DNA of 64,000 bases from Sporothrix humicola (Eukaryota > Ascomycota > Sordariomycetes > Ophiostomatales > Ophiostomataceae): contig WNYE01000004.1 in assembly GCA_021396245.1 (NCBI GenBank), positions 186,001-250,000 on the forward strand, written 5' to 3'. Shown here piece by piece: positions 11,173-23,530 of this stretch. How positions within the stretch are numbered: position 1 is the first letter of the stretch; each line of letters opens with the position of its first letter. Below the pieces are notes generated by a model. That model made no database searches. It saw only the letters and a program-made list of their open reading frames with translations, and had not been told where the DNA came from. Made by a program: the position numbers and the translations under genes.

Positions 11173-14100
11173 CTACTCCTCATCCTCGTCGTCCTCGGGG
11201 ATGTCGGCGTGGAAGTCGGTGCCGTCGCGCGTGGCCGTGATGATGCCGACGCGGATGACAAAGTCGCCAAAGTGCTCGCCCTCGTTGCGCTCGAGCGCGT
11301 ACCGCTTGAGCATCGGCTTCATGATCGCCAGGATCTCGTCCTCCTTGATGCTCTGGCGGTACAGCTTGTTGAGCCGCTGGCCGTGGTAGCCGCCGCCCAG
11401 GTACATGTTGTACGCGCCGTACGCCTTGCCCACAAACGCTACCTCCGCCAGCCACGGCCGCGCGCAGCCGTTGGGGCAGCCCGTCATGCGCATCACAATC
11501 GAGTCCTGGCGCAGGCCGTTCTCCTCGAGGCACGCCTCCAACTTCGAGATCAGGACGGGCAGGTACCGCTCCGACTCGGCCATGGCGAGGCCGCACGTCG
11601 GGAACGCCACACACGCCGACGAGCTCAGGCGCAGGCCCGAGAACTGCACGTTGTCGAGCTTGTACTTCTTCATCAGCGCCTTGAGGCCCTCCATGTCCTC
11701 GTCCTTGACGTTGCTGAGGATCAGGTGCTGGTTGCCCGTCAGCCGGAACTCGCCCTTGTGCACCTTGGCAATCTCCCGCAGACCCGTCTTCATCTGGAAC
11801 GTCGGCGTGTCCTCGATGCGGCCGTTCTCAATGAAGAACGTGAAGTGGTTCAGGCCCTTCTCGTCGCGCAGCCAGCCAAACGTGTCAATGTTCGAGTCAA
11901 AGTGGAACGGCTTGGGCGCGCCAAACTTCTGGCCCCACAGCTCCTCCACCTTGCCCTTGAACGTCTCCACGCCCATGTCGTCGATCGTGTACTTGAGACG
12001 CGCGTGCTTGCGGTTCTTGCGGTCGCCGTGGTCGCGCTGCACCAGCATGATCTTCTCGCACGCAATGTGCACCTGCGACGTCTCCACAAAGCCAAACATC
12101 CGGCCCGTCTGCGGGTACGTCTTCTTGTTGTTGTGCGTCGCGCCCATACCGCCACCGGCCAGCACGTTGAAACCGGCCAGCTTGCCGTCGGCGCCCTTGA
12201 TCGCGATCAGACCGATATCGTGCGCGTAGACGTCCGTGTCGTTGTGCGGCGGGATGGCAATCGTGATCTTGAACTTACGGGGCAGGTACGTGGGGCCGTA
12301 CAGCGGCTCAAAGTCCTGCACGGCATCGCCAGCCACCTGCGTCTTCTTGCCGTCGTCGTCTGTCAGCCAGATCTCGTGGTAGGCCGTCGTCGTCGGCAGC
12401 AGGTGGTCGCTGATCAGCTGCGAGCAGGCAAACACCTCGCGGTGGTAGGCCGACTGCGTGGGCAGCGAACTGCACATGACGTTACGGTTGACGTCACCGC
12501 ACGCCGCCAGCGTCGTCATCAGCGCCCGGTTGATCGCCTGCATCGCTGGCTTGAGCTTGCTCTTGACCACGCCGTGGAACTGGAACGTCTGGCGCGTCGT
12601 CAGCTTCATCGTCTCGTTGCCCAGCTCGTTGGCAATGTCGTCCATCTGGATCCACTGCTTGGGCGTCGAGATACCACCGGGCAGACGGCACCGGATCATG
12701 AACGAGTAGGCCGGTTCCAGACCCTGCGCCTTGCGCTCATCACGGATATCACGGTCGTCCTGCATGTACGTGCCGTGGAACTTGGTGAGCTGCTGGTCCG
12801 ACGCGCTAATGGCACCCGTCGACGTGTCGTTGAGACCCTCCACAATCGTACCACGCAGGAAGTTGGACTGGATCTTCATGTCCTCGTTGGTCAACGGTGG
12901 CGGCTCCTCCGGCAGACCCTCGACCTTGTCCACGCCGAGCGCAGCCCAGATCTTGGGCTCCCAGTCCTGGTAGCCAGTCTGGAAACCATCAGGGTCTTGG
13001 TCGTCACCGAGACCAATGTCGGCCAGGCGCTTGCCACCGAGGTTGGCAAACAGCTTGTCGAGGTCCTTGCCGGGCTTGTTGTAGTAGACACGGTCCTCCT
13101 TGCGGGGCCAGTAGTGGCTGTCACCGAGGGCCATGACCGAGTAGTTGACACCAGCCAGGTCCAGGTCGGTATTGTCCTTGACAGCATCCCAGAAGGGACG
13201 ACCGTTCTGCGGGAACTCACCCTGACCGGCGGTCGAGGTAATGAAGACAATGTTCTCTTCGGTCGACAGGTCCTCAACGGGGTAGTCCTCCATGGCCATG
13301 ACGACCGTCTTGAGGCCACGGGCACGGCCACGGTTGCCCAGACGCTTGGCGACGTTGGTGGCGTTGCCGTTGTCGGAGGCGAAGAGAATGGTCAGAGGAG
13401 CACCGAACAGGCCCTCGAGCAGAACGTTGTAGGCGTCGCGGGCGCGGCGCTTCTGCTGCTCGCGGATCTCCGTGCCAAAGTCCTGGGCAAGGTTGGCAGC
13501 AAACGCAGGCTCCTTCTTCATGAGCTGCGTCAGCTTGTTGTCTCTGTCGAGGAAGCTCTTGAGCTCCTTCTTGATGCGCTCCGAGTCCAGGGCAAAGTTG
13601 GGCTCGCCCTTCTTCTCGTTCTCCGGGTTCCAGCGGTACAGAGGCCAGTAGCCGAGATCGACGGCCGTCTTCGTCTCGCGCAGGATCGTGAGCGGCGAGT
13701 CGTGCTCGCCAAAGTACGGCAGGTAAGCCATGACAATCGACGGGCCGTTGAACTTGTCCGCCTCGTCCATGGCCTGCAGAACCTGGGTGTACGAGCTGTA
13801 GACTGCGACCGAGGCGACGTAGGCGTTGCCAAAGTTCATGGCGTACAGACCGATATCCTTCTTTCTGCGGTTGGCGTCGGCAGCGGCGCGCTCAGAGTAG
13901 GGGGTCGAGTCGATGATGAGCACGTTGACGTTCTCGCCCGAGGCAAGGACGTGGTGCACACCAGAGTTGCCCAGATCGTACGACCAGGCGTCGGAACCGA
14001 CCAGCCACAGCGACTCCTTGCGGAAGAACTGCTTGCTCTCGAGCAGAGCGCGGGCGGCGTCGGTCTTGTCGGCAGCCAGCTTGGTCTGGATCTCCTCGGC

Positions 14101-16168
14101 GACCTCGTCGGCCTTCTTGGCATCGTCAGCCACAGACGACCAGCGGGCCAGCAGGCTGTTGGGTGCAGCCGAGTCAAACTTGGCGGAGGTAGCAGCGCGC
14201 TTGACCTCCGAGACAAAGCGCTGGCGGCGCTCCTTGCGGGCAAGCAGCGAACCGAAACCGAACTCGGGGGTGGCGGCAATGGTGTTGGACACACCGGCGT
14301 TCTCCGACTCGAGGGCGTTGGCCACGTACAGGCGCTTGTCGAACAGCTGGTTCAGGATCTTGTTGTAGGCGGTCTCAACCTTGGGCTTCTCCAGGCTGTA
14401 CTGGGAGTCCTCCTCGGCGGGAGCCTCCTGGGCGCCAACCTCGAGGTTCTGGACAGGCTTGGCGGCCGTCAGGTTCTGGTGGATGCCGCGCAGGGCCTGG
14501 TCGATGGTCTCGGCAGTCAGGTAGCCAAGGTGGTAGCCAACAATAGTCTCAATGCCACCGGGGCCGCTCTTGACCGACGTCAGGACATCCAGCAGGGTCG
14601 GGCCCCACTTGGTGGTCTTGCGGCTGATCTGCTCGAGGACGGCGATTCTCTTGACCGACTTGGGGATGGCCTCCAGGAGCTGGGCAGCCAACCAAGGGCG
14701 GTACAGGCGCGGGACGAGGACGCCCGTGCTGTTCTTGGAAGCAAAGTCGCGGTCGGCAAACAGGGAAGCGTCCGACCCAAAGACGAACAGGCAGTTCTCG
14801 GCGTTGGCAGGGCCAGTCCACTCGAACGCGCTGTACTTGCGGCCAGTGGCAGCCTCGAGCTTGCTCCAGACCGACGAGACGTACTTGTAGATGTCGTCAG
14901 AGGTAACGGCCGGGACGTTGGTCTCGATCGTAGTGGCCGGCGAGGTGGCCGGAGGCGAGCTCGTTGTGCTCTGCTCGCTCGACTTTTCTGACGCGCGAGA
15001 CGAGTTGGCCTTGGACGTGCTGGCGTCCAGGGGAATGTTGAGCTGGCCAGCCGAAGCGGGCACAGGGGCGACAGCCTCAACGGGCTCGGCAACGCTGACA
15101 ACGCGGCCGTCGTCGGCGTAGACGGTCTGGCCGGGGATGGGAGCGGCCTGGAAGCGGCGGACACTCTCAATGTTGAGGGCGTCAAGGACAACGTCGTGCT
15201 CCTCGGGGGCAATCGGCTTGTCCTTGGCGAGGGCAGCAGGGTTGAAGAAGTGGATGACACCCTTGCCAGCGCGAATGGCGAGAGCGTGGGCGGTCAGAGC
15301 CATATCCTGGGCCTCCTGGAGGGAGCCAGACTGGAGGAAGGACCAGCCAGCATTGCGGACGGCAGTGATGGCGGAGTAGTCGGGGAAGTTGTCGGGGTGC
15401 AGGGCGACGTGCAGGACAACGGGGTAGTTGGCCAGCTTGTAGAGGCGAGCAACCGAAGACAGCAGGATCACGGAGCTGGTGGTGACCGAGACCAGGCGGC
15501 CGGAGCGGATTGGCGCGAACACGGAGAGAAGGGGATCGGCATTGTGGCGGACGGCTTGGATCTGACGGCGGTGTTAGTTCGGGATTGTTCACGATGTGGA
15601 TGATGTCCACCAAAATATTATGTGCAAAACGAGCATGTGAAATGCACTTACCTCGGTGACGCCGTTGTCTGAGCTGGCGACGATGCTCGGTGTCTTGGCC
15701 TGGGCAAGGCTCTTAAGGGTGGCCGAGAATTCGGAATCGGCAGCAAGCGAGGGCTGGACGGAAACGACGACGTCGCTGGCAAGGTACGCGATGCGCGCAA
15801 CTGAAGTTTGTTAGTATGGATGTATGCCAGGGGCTCCAAAGTGAGATGTGCATCGTTGTGCTTATTGTTCTGGATGCGAAAGAGCAACTGCCGAAGCTCC
15901 TTCTATGCTTCCTCGGTCGACATGCGCGGGGGTCTGCAAAGGGAAAGAGCAACGGAGTAGCTCCGAATACCCAGTGCCATACAAGCGGTCCAAGGGAAGC
16001 AGCGAACAACAGCAACACCCATTGCCTCCTTCCCAGAGCAGAAACCAAGCCCCAAAGCCCAAATCACCAAATTCGTAATCCGATACCAAAACCAAGCCCA
16101 AAAAATGCTGCAATTTGTTGCGACTTACCTGCCTCTCCAGCAGTCTTCACTGGATGTGACGAAGCCAT
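11173..16168 (-). CDS. MET5: Sulfite reductase [NADPH] beta subunit (hemoprotein)
   Basis: Catalyses six-electron reduction of sulfite to sulfide in assimilatory sulfate reduction, in the cytosol with the flavoprotein alpha subunit MET10. Exons by my reading: 16129-16168, 15652-15800 and 11173-15561, giving 1525 residues, close to yeast Met5/Ecm17; introns are 328 and 90 bp with CTAAC branch sites. It starts MASSHPVKTAGEA. Domains in order: N-terminal pyruvate:ferredoxin-oxidoreductase-like region (about 1-770), flavodoxin-like domain (about 780-930, LTILFASDNGNATNVAK), then the siroheme/4Fe-4S nitrite-sulfite reductase repeats from about 990. Cluster ligands are visible as C-x5-C (ACVAFPTC, near 1380) and C-x3-C (CPNGC, near 1423). 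A 1315-codon open frame on the opposite strand (11044-14991) is a codon-bias shadow. Confidence 0.96.
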
Positions 16169-18731
16169 CGTGGGATGTGTTGGTTGTGACTTCTCTTCTT
16201 CCCTGGTGATGGCAACGACAAAAGCAATCGGTTTTGTCGAAGGAAGGAAGGGACGGTGAAGAGGGGAAGGAAGGAACAAGAGTCAGGAACAGGAAGGAAG
16301 GAGAAAGAGAGAATCAATAAAAGAGAAAGCCACGAACAAAAGAAACGAAAGAAAAAAAAAAATCGAAAAACTATCCGTACGCTTGTCCCGTTGCCGCTAA
16401 CAGATGGGCATGTATGTACCCCGGGTAACTGGGCGAATGAACTAATATTTAATTGCTCGCTTTCATATGGTCAATTCCGCCCGTCGGTGGCTCCTTCCTT
16501 TCGCCTTCCTTTGCGACCTTGCTTCTGGCGCCGTAATAAGCAAGCACGGCAGACTAGACCGGGACGGCTGTCGCTGTCTCGAACAATTGTCAAAGGCGGA
16601 GCGAAAACAGTGCAAGAGTGGACCAGCACGTTGTCTGAGGGCCCCAATTCACCCCAATTCCTGGGATTTCTGGAAACGCGACGGGCATGGCACTTGTGTC
16701 ATTTCAGTGGCACTTCATGACGACTTTTTTTGCGCTGCAGTTTTTTGCAGTCGGCGGACGGCCCATCGGCCATCGGCCATTCAGAAAGTCTGCCTGCCGA
16801 TTGCGTGATCGCTCTAGCGCGGTTGGCGTAAATCGTCCCCCAGACCAGATGTGTTATTTTTTTTTTTAGATGGGACCGCCGATCACAGTGTGTGCCGCAT
16901 TTGGGAAAGAGCACCTGCCTGCCATGCTGGCCAGGCCGTCTGTCTGTAAAACAATTCGAATGGCAAGAACGAATGCCACATGCATTTGCCGTCCGGACGT
17001 ACGAAAGAGGAAGGAACAAGCTCCATTCCAGCGGAGCAAAAAAGGATCAATTGACACTGCAAAACGAGGCTCCATGGCCAGTCTTTTCTTCAGCCTTTTT
17101 TTCAGGGCCCAGAGGTCCAAAAGTTGCTCGTGTCGAGGCTCCGCGAGGCAAGCGATTGCACCTTTTTTTCGACTTGTAACTCGACAAGTGCCGCCAAGCA
17201 CACGCAGCCATAGGCGGGAAAATGCACAGTGGCTTCCCAAGTCTAGCCAATGAACGCTCTTTCAAATCCCGATTAAAGGATTGGCCCATTCAGCCAGTGC
17301 TTCTTCCCTGCAGATGTTTGGGGGGCACCGTTCGATTTCTTCAGTGACCTGATGCAGGGTGCAGCCACTATGCAGCAAGTCCAGTGCCTTCCAGGCTTTG
17401 AATACCGAATAGCGAATGCCGTAGCCTGATATTGAGTGCTTTTAGCACACAGTCTGCTGTCTTTCAGTCACCGCGTGTTTTGCAGTCGCCAATCCAAAAT
17501 CGAGTCTGAATTGGGGCAAAAGCACGCAAGATGGTACAGCTGGAATGCACATTTTGGTTGTGGAAACAGGCTCGGCGCAGGGCCGAAAACGGTGAGACAA
17601 GTCGACATGAAGACAGAAACAGTGGGTCTATGTTAGTGAGAACTGATATCGTGTAGTTAGTCGACACCATGCTGAAATATTCCATTTACACAGACATTTC
17701 ATCTTACATACAACGCGATGACCTCGGTGGTTTACACCGCATCTACTGTTGTAAGAACATGCCCCTCGGTTTACGTCGTATATATAAATATCGATTTTAA
17801 TAATCATATGAGATTCATACTGCGTTATCGTGACAAAGCTCGTGGTGTTCAAAAATATTGCGATTGGTTTAAACGGGTGTAGTGTTGTTGATGGCGTTCA
17901 GCCTCGTGGCATTTCATCCCGAGTTCTGAATATAAATCAGATGATTCTCACGTTGTTCGGCCGATAGGCGGCCATGTAAGTCCGATTCAATGAAAATCCT
18001 CGCCTACAGTGACAAAATAAAATCTTTGAAGTCATATTTGACCGCATTTCTGAAGTCAAACGGCGAAGAGGCGGCTCTCTGCAGTGGGTCCGATGGCGAT
18101 TCCTTCAGTCAACAAACAAGACCCTGATGGGGTGCTCCGACTGCCGCGACGGGTCTAACTACGAACTGCGGGTGGGTAGGGTGTGACACTCCGCATTTCA
18201 AACTCCGTGGTCTGCATCTATTGGCGATTGCCCGTAGTTCTTCATATCGAGGAGATTTCTAAAGGTGTGAAAGAATGTTAACGTGGCATACAATCCGAAG
18301 CTATATACATTCATTATGCTGGATCTGTGTACGCCCGCCAGAATTATATACACCAGATGAAGTTGAAAAGAAAGTGGAAATGCCGCCGCCCCGTCTAAAT
18401 AAAAGAAAGAAGAACGCCGTCGCTGTGTACAATTGCTGACCCGAATCCCTTTAGCCAATAGCAAGAAAAGCAATGCAAGAGCACCAGAAAGATGTGATGA
18501 GAGCAGGACCCGTTTGTCCCGGCCCTTCCGTCATGTATGAAGTGAGACTCGACACTGGGCGAGATGCGATACGACGTAGCGTATCGTGGGGATCAAGAAA
18601 ATGTGGGTGTGGATGTCAGAACTCATAAAATGGAGAAGATAATCAAGATATCCCGTCTCCGTTCCACTTGATGGCGTCACATCTCGTCATTGTCCGCAAT
18701 CCCGCGATCCCGTAGCCCATCAATCTCGAAA
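16169..18731. other. 2.6 kb intergenic region upstream of MET5
   Basis: Contains the MET5 promoter (right-to-left) and the 3' flank of KEI1. Several open frames of up to 154 codons occur, but none shows domain similarity, a splice-consistent extension or the third-position bias of the real genes. I did not see the CACGTG or ATGGCGCCAT elements that might be expected for sulfur control. Confidence 0.5.
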
Positions 18732-20086
18732 TCATACTGCCGTTGCCGACGACCGGAATCTTGAGTTGACGTCGCGCGTCCAGTCGTCATCCTTCTCCCG
18801 GCCGAGCCAGAAATTGCGGCCCACGCCAACCAAAGCCCGGCCGAGCTTGCCCTTCCAACCTTCGCCTGCAGGCGAGCCCTCGGCGAATGGGTTGGTGCTG
18901 CTAGGACCAGACGGGAGTGTCGGCCGCGGGCGCGGTGGAGGGAATGTCGACGGCTTGTTACGCCGACGATGGCGACGACCACTTCTAGACTGCGAGCCGG
19001 GTTTGAGACCAGCCTCTTCGTCGGCAATATCCTTGTTGCGCTCGCTCTTGCCCTCGCCGCCGTTGTGGTACTTGGACTCGTCGCCGCCGCTGTAGTCCTC
19101 GTCGTCGTCAATGGCACCGTCGGCGGCGGCGGCGGATTCTGCGACGTGGTCACCGTACCGCTGGAGGGCTTGACGAGTATGTGCGACGACGACAAAGCAA
19201 AAGTAGAAGCGCACGACGGTCACGAGGACGATGAGCGTCAGACTTGCCGCCGTCTCGTGAGCGCCCATCCATCCGCCGCCGCCTGCTGTTGGTTCCGCAC
19301 TCGGGCTTGGCTCAGCCGCTGTGGCTCCTGTGCCCGGCATCGTTGCCGTCCCCGTTGTTGTATCATCCCGCAAGACGAGGAATGTCGCCTCTGTCGCAGC
19401 TGCCGACGCTGCCGCTGCCACCGATGTGACGGCCGAAGCTGCCGCCGAAGTTATCGCCTCTGCAGTTGTCGTCGCGGTCTCAATTGCCGCCGGAACAGTC
19501 GCGTTTGTGGCTGTCGCAACTGCGGTCGCAGTCGATGTCGCTGCTGCTGCCGCGGCGGCCGCGGAGCTCGATGCCAAGTACCATCGCAAGGCAAAAGTTG
19601 CCGTGTATGCCGCATTGATGAGGGTGTCTATCGTGTAGGCCCACGCAAGGGCGAGATTTGGTAACGGTGTTTCGCGGCGGATGTGCGGAATGCAAAAAGC
19701 GAGAAGCACGAGGATCGCGACATTGTAAAGATATGCTGAAAGCTGGATGAAGGAGAGGGAGAAGCCCGTCAGGATGGCCAGGAGGCCGTAGGCGCCGGTG
19801 AGTTTGTTGAAGAAGAGTGTGGCCGAGATGATCTCTGTGCCCATCTGAATGGGAATAAAGCCAAGGAAGGTCTATAAATCGAAACGCTTGTTAGCACACG
19901 TCAAGTTGTTGGTCGCGGTCGAGACATCGGGGTTCTCGAATTTGGCTCCGGCGATGCCAACACGCCCAATCTGGCGATCGGAGTTTTCCTTTTTGTTCGC
20001 CATCGCCCAAAGCCCTAAATTTGAGTTCTTACCTTTGGCCTGGCCAGTCTTGGCCGCAGGCTGCGAAGTGTGTATAGCAGTCCCAT
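18732..20086 (-). CDS. KEI1: Inositol phosphorylceramide synthase regulatory subunit Kei1
   Basis: A Golgi membrane protein that in yeast is required for activity and localisation of the inositol phosphorylceramide synthase Aur1, in complex sphingolipid synthesis. Two exons (20033-20086 and 18732-19871) give 397 residues. The join reads RLARPK/TFLGFIPIQMGTEII, and the block FLGFIP..GTEIIS..L.FNK.TG.YGLLAILTG is the Kei1 family signature. Hydrophobic segments lie near residues 32-55, 58-80, 90-117 and about 228-252. Between the third and fourth is an Ala/Thr/Ser-rich insert (about 119-185) that looks like a low-complexity, possibly O-glycosylated loop. The C-terminal tail is acidic, then basic (SGRRHRRRNK), and carries NPF. 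Yeast Kei1 is cut by Kex2; dibasic sites exist here but none can be singled out. Confidence 0.87.
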
Positions 20087-20969
20087 TATCGAAGTCTCGT
20101 CGCGTCACCGTGTCCGGGGAAAGAGAAGGTACTGCCGATAAAACGGCATGGGGATTTTTTGTCGTGGTTCGTGAAGATGAACGTCCGCGCGGTCCGAAGC
20201 GTCTAGAGTCTGCATTGAAAGAAACGACGTTCTTTCGCGTCGGAAAAACCGGTACCCTTGGCGTTTGGAATAGGAGGGCCTCATAGGGGGCCTTTGGGGA
20301 CCTCGTACTTCGTACGAGTACCAAATTCCCCACACTAATGTCACCGCCCAGTTGTACCCATACTTGTGCCCAGTAATACACAGCTGACTCATCTGCCCAG
20401 CTTTTACTCGAAAGCTGCAGCGTGCTCAATCATCGCAACACGGAAAGAGCTACAGACGTTCTTGCTTTGCCAAAGAGCTGGTTGATTTATGATATATCTG
20501 TGATTTTGGATCATTTTAGATCTCTCCTCTTTCTTCCTTCTGCCATGAAACCAAGAGCCGCCAGCTTCATATTGTGCACCTCGAGAACCGTTTCACGTCG
20601 CAGTGCGGCATTATCAAGACCCTCTTTTCTCGTCATCGCCGAGAATCGCAGCCATTCCACGTGGTGAGTATGAGTTTTTATCTGTTTTCTGTTCTTGATT
20701 CTCGTCAAAATAAACTGGAATGAGAATGTTGCAATTGTGTTTTCTACAACAGTTTTTCTATGATTTATCACATTTAAGCGCGGTTAAATAAGCTCTATTT
20801 TTATTTTATTTAAGATAAAAAAAATTGGCATCTGATTCACAAAATAAATACTAGTGCGTCAAAACAGCCCACCAGAGCTCCGGTGTCGTCACTACTTTTC
20901 CAGTTGCAAAGACCTCGCACCCCTCCACAGGAGCAACTCCATAACAACATCACCCAATTCACAGCAAAT
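20087..20969. promoter_or_regulatory. Divergent promoter region KEI1 / RKI1
   Basis: 883 bp between two divergently transcribed genes. Contains a perfect 7-bp inverted repeat with a 3-base spacer (CTCGTAC at 20302-20308, GTACGAG at 20312-20318) and an AT-rich part near 20660-20840. No element was assigned to a known regulator. Confidence 0.45.
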
Positions 20970-21850
20970 ATGAGCAGCCAGGCAGAGCTCATTGAGAGCT
21001 CCAAGAAGGCGGCCGCCTATCAGGCCGTCAAGGAGCACCTCGACACCAGCTTCCGCCACATTGGCATTGGATCCGGCTCGACGGTCGTCTATGTCGTCGA
21101 TGCCATTGCCGCCCTCGGCTCTGAGGTCACCCGTGACATGACCTTTTACCCGACCGGCGACCAGTCCCGGGGCCTCATCGAGGACGCCAACCTGCGCCTC
21201 GCCACCATCTCGCAGCTGCCGCTCAACACCCGTCTGGACGTGTGCTTTGACGGCGCCGACGAGGTCGACGAGAACCTCAACCTGATCAAGGGCGGCGGTG
21301 CCTGCCTTTTCCAGGAGAAGATTGTGGCCACGGCTGCCAAGAAGTTCATCTGCGTGGCGGGTAAGTCTCCAGATACTTTACTCCTTTTGTTCTTTACGTG
21401 AGCTCATGCTAATGTACAGACTACCGCAAACTGTCGCCGCGTCTCGGAACTGTCTGGTTGAAGGGCATCCCCATTGAAGTTTTGCCTCTGGCAGCGAAGC
21501 GCGTGCTCAGCGAGCTCGTTCTCCTGGGTGCCCAGAAGCCTGTGATCCGCCAGGGCGTCCCTGCCAAGGCTGGCCCTGTTGTGACGGACAACAGCATGTG
21601 GCTGATTGACGCGCCTTTCGCGCCTTTGCAGTTGGCCAAGGCCAGCGAGACTGCTGTTGACGGCGAGGGCGGTGTCTGGACAGTCGACGGTCTTGCTGAC
21701 CGGTTGATCAAGATCCCGGGCATTGTCGAGACTGGTCTGTTTGCAGGCTTCAACGGGTTTGAGGCCAAGGCCGGCTCGGGTGGCGCACAGAAGCCGATTG
21801 CCGCGTACTTTGGTATGGCCGACGGCACTGTGCAGGTGCGCAAGGCATAG
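20970..21850 (+). CDS. RKI1: Ribose-5-phosphate isomerase A
   Basis: Interconverts ribose 5-phosphate and ribulose 5-phosphate in the non-oxidative pentose phosphate pathway (cytosol). Two exons (20970-21360, 21420-21850) with a 59-bp intron (donor GTAAGT, acceptor ACAG) give 273 residues; the junction restores Asp in AGDYRKLSPRLG. The family's conserved blocks are all there: GIGSGST (32-38), DGADE (94-98) and KGGGA (107-111), plus a C-terminal ETGLFAG block. The start MSSQAELIES was chosen over an in-frame Met 29 codons upstream because the upstream part (RPRTPPQEQLHNN) does not resemble the family and the chosen site has AAATATG context. No sign of an organelle targeting sequence. Confidence 0.97.
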
Positions 21851-22412
21851 GTGTTGTAGTAGCAGGCATTGTTATTCATATGTAGGGCCAGGAAATGACC
21901 ACGGGCGCTGTTGCATGCTTGGTTAGTTATATATCAAACGAGAAAAAAGGGAGGGATGACGTACACAGACTGAAAGAGTAGACATATCCAGACTGCATTA
22001 GAAAACCATTCGAACACGCCGGCAACGAACACGTGTGGGTAAAAATAATATATTGACATACAAGAAGCGAAGTAGACAAATTAGACAGTAATTACAAAAT
22101 GTAGTATCTTGGTGAAAAAGTAAATATGCTACTGGAAAGGGACAATTGTGATGAATGTGTGGTGTGTAATGTATGGTTTTGAAGGAAATACAAAGACGGT
22201 GCCTCGCCACTCATAGTTCATGTCTGTCATGCTATGTATACAATGGGTTTACATGACAACCATTGGAGGTGGATGGGATGAACGAGAATAGCTTGGGCTC
22301 TGTCAACTTTGTATTTTCATGCTTAAAGCTGTGCGGACACTGTGCCATGTTTATTTGTTGATATGTATGTGTAGTGCAATGGCAATATGGGTATGTATAG
22401 CGTTTGTCTAGC
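21851..22412. other. Convergent 3' region RKI1 / YPT6
   Basis: Holds both 3' untranslated regions; AT-rich, no gene seen. Confidence 0.5.
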
Positions 22413-23530
22413 TTAGCATGCGCAGCCGTCCTGGTTCGAAGGGGTTGTCGTCGTGCGGACATCAATCACTGGACACTGTGTTAGCAAAACGACTGCCTCT
22501 AGGCAACATTGAAAGTGGACAACGCCGTCAAACTCACTTTGGCTGGATGCCTGTGCGGCAGCATCCGTGCCCTCCATGCCGGGTAGGGCCTGTGCTATTC
22601 TCCGGAAGAGCTGCTTGACGTTGTGGCCCAGCTTGGCACTTGTCTCGACAAACATGAGGTTGTTGCGTTTAGCCTCCTCCTCGCCCTGCTGCGTGGTCAC
22701 CTCGCGCTTGTCGTTGAGATCCGTCTTGTTGCCCACCAGCACGATGATGACGTCGTTGCCGCGCTCGGCCCGGACATCGTCGATCCACTTCCGCGTATTT
22801 TGGAACGATTTTGCGTCTGCAGAGGGTGGTTAGCGATGGCCGTAGTTGCCATGTAGACCTCGAATGGGGGCCACTCACTCGAAATGTCGTAAACCACCAC
22901 CGCCACGCTGGAGTCGCGGATGTAGGAGGGGATCAGACTACGAAAACGCTCCTGACCTGCCGTATCCCATAATTGTAACCGCACCGTCCGGTCCTCCAGG
23001 TACATTGTCTGTGGGATCCCGAGTTAGTCCGAGATTCCAAATTGGCCGTCATTGTCATATCTCATATCTCAGCTCGGTGCTGAGTTGTTGCTTGCCTTTG
23101 ACAGGAAATCAATGCCGATAGTCGCCTGGTACATGTTGTCAAACGAATCGTACATAAACCGAGTAATCAGCGATGTCTTGCCGACTGTATGTGAACTCTT
23201 GGTTAGCCTTTGTTTGTTCCCCTTTCTGGTATGCTCAAATTCGACCCCAGACTTGACCGCAAAAAGCATCTTGTGGCAGCCTAACAAAGGCACGCCGCAA
23301 TGAAAACGGCCAAGAAAGAGATAGAGGACGCGGGGAGGGAACACGTTGTACATACCACTCTGCTCGCCCAAAAACACCAGCCTGTTGTGCAGGAGAAAAG
23401 AAGAAGCAAGATGTCAGTCCACTGTCGTCATATTCGTCATATTCTCTCCAAGAATCGTGTGCCATTGCTGGGGTTGCCCATACTTGAACTTCTTCAGCGG
23501 GTTGTTGTAAGACGCGCCGGTTTGCGCCAT
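22413..23530 (-). CDS. YPT6: Rab6-family GTPase
   Basis: A small GTPase acting in endosome-to-Golgi and intra-Golgi retrograde traffic. Six exons: 23484-23530, 23356-23381, 23096-23184, 22879-23008, 22538-22816 and 22413-22468, giving 208 residues. Motifs: P-loop GEQSVGKT (21-28), switch I ATIGIDF, WDTAGQE (68-74), NKTD and ETSAK. It ends GCAC, a CxC motif for double geranylgeranylation as in Rab6. DISNAKSFQNTRKWIDDVRAERG is the Rab6-type region after switch II. Exon 2 is only 26 bases. The third intron (23009-23095) starts GC rather than GT (AAG/GCAAGC), a GC-AG intron; the frame and the SK/TMYLED junction require it. The last acceptor was taken as TCCAG, because an earlier CACAG lies only a few bases from the CTAAC branch. 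Confidence 0.95.

Noticed and set aside
11044..14991. 1315-codon plus-strand open frame opposite MET5
   Set aside because: Antisense to a confirmed gene; translation is Leu/Val/Arg-rich without domains. Such frames arise from strong third-position G/C bias. Similar antisense frames opposite laccase (34-1608), ESA1 (37551-38924) and MCM6 (46304-48160) were rejected for the same reason.
15801..16128. snoRNA in the 328-bp MET5 intron 1
   Set aside because: No CTGA D box on the sense strand and no paired flanks, despite the intron length.
20302..20318. 7-bp inverted repeat with a 3-base spacer as a terminator or operator
   Set aside because: Too short for a hairpin of note in a eukaryote, and no known factor site; kept only as a note in the intergenic entry.
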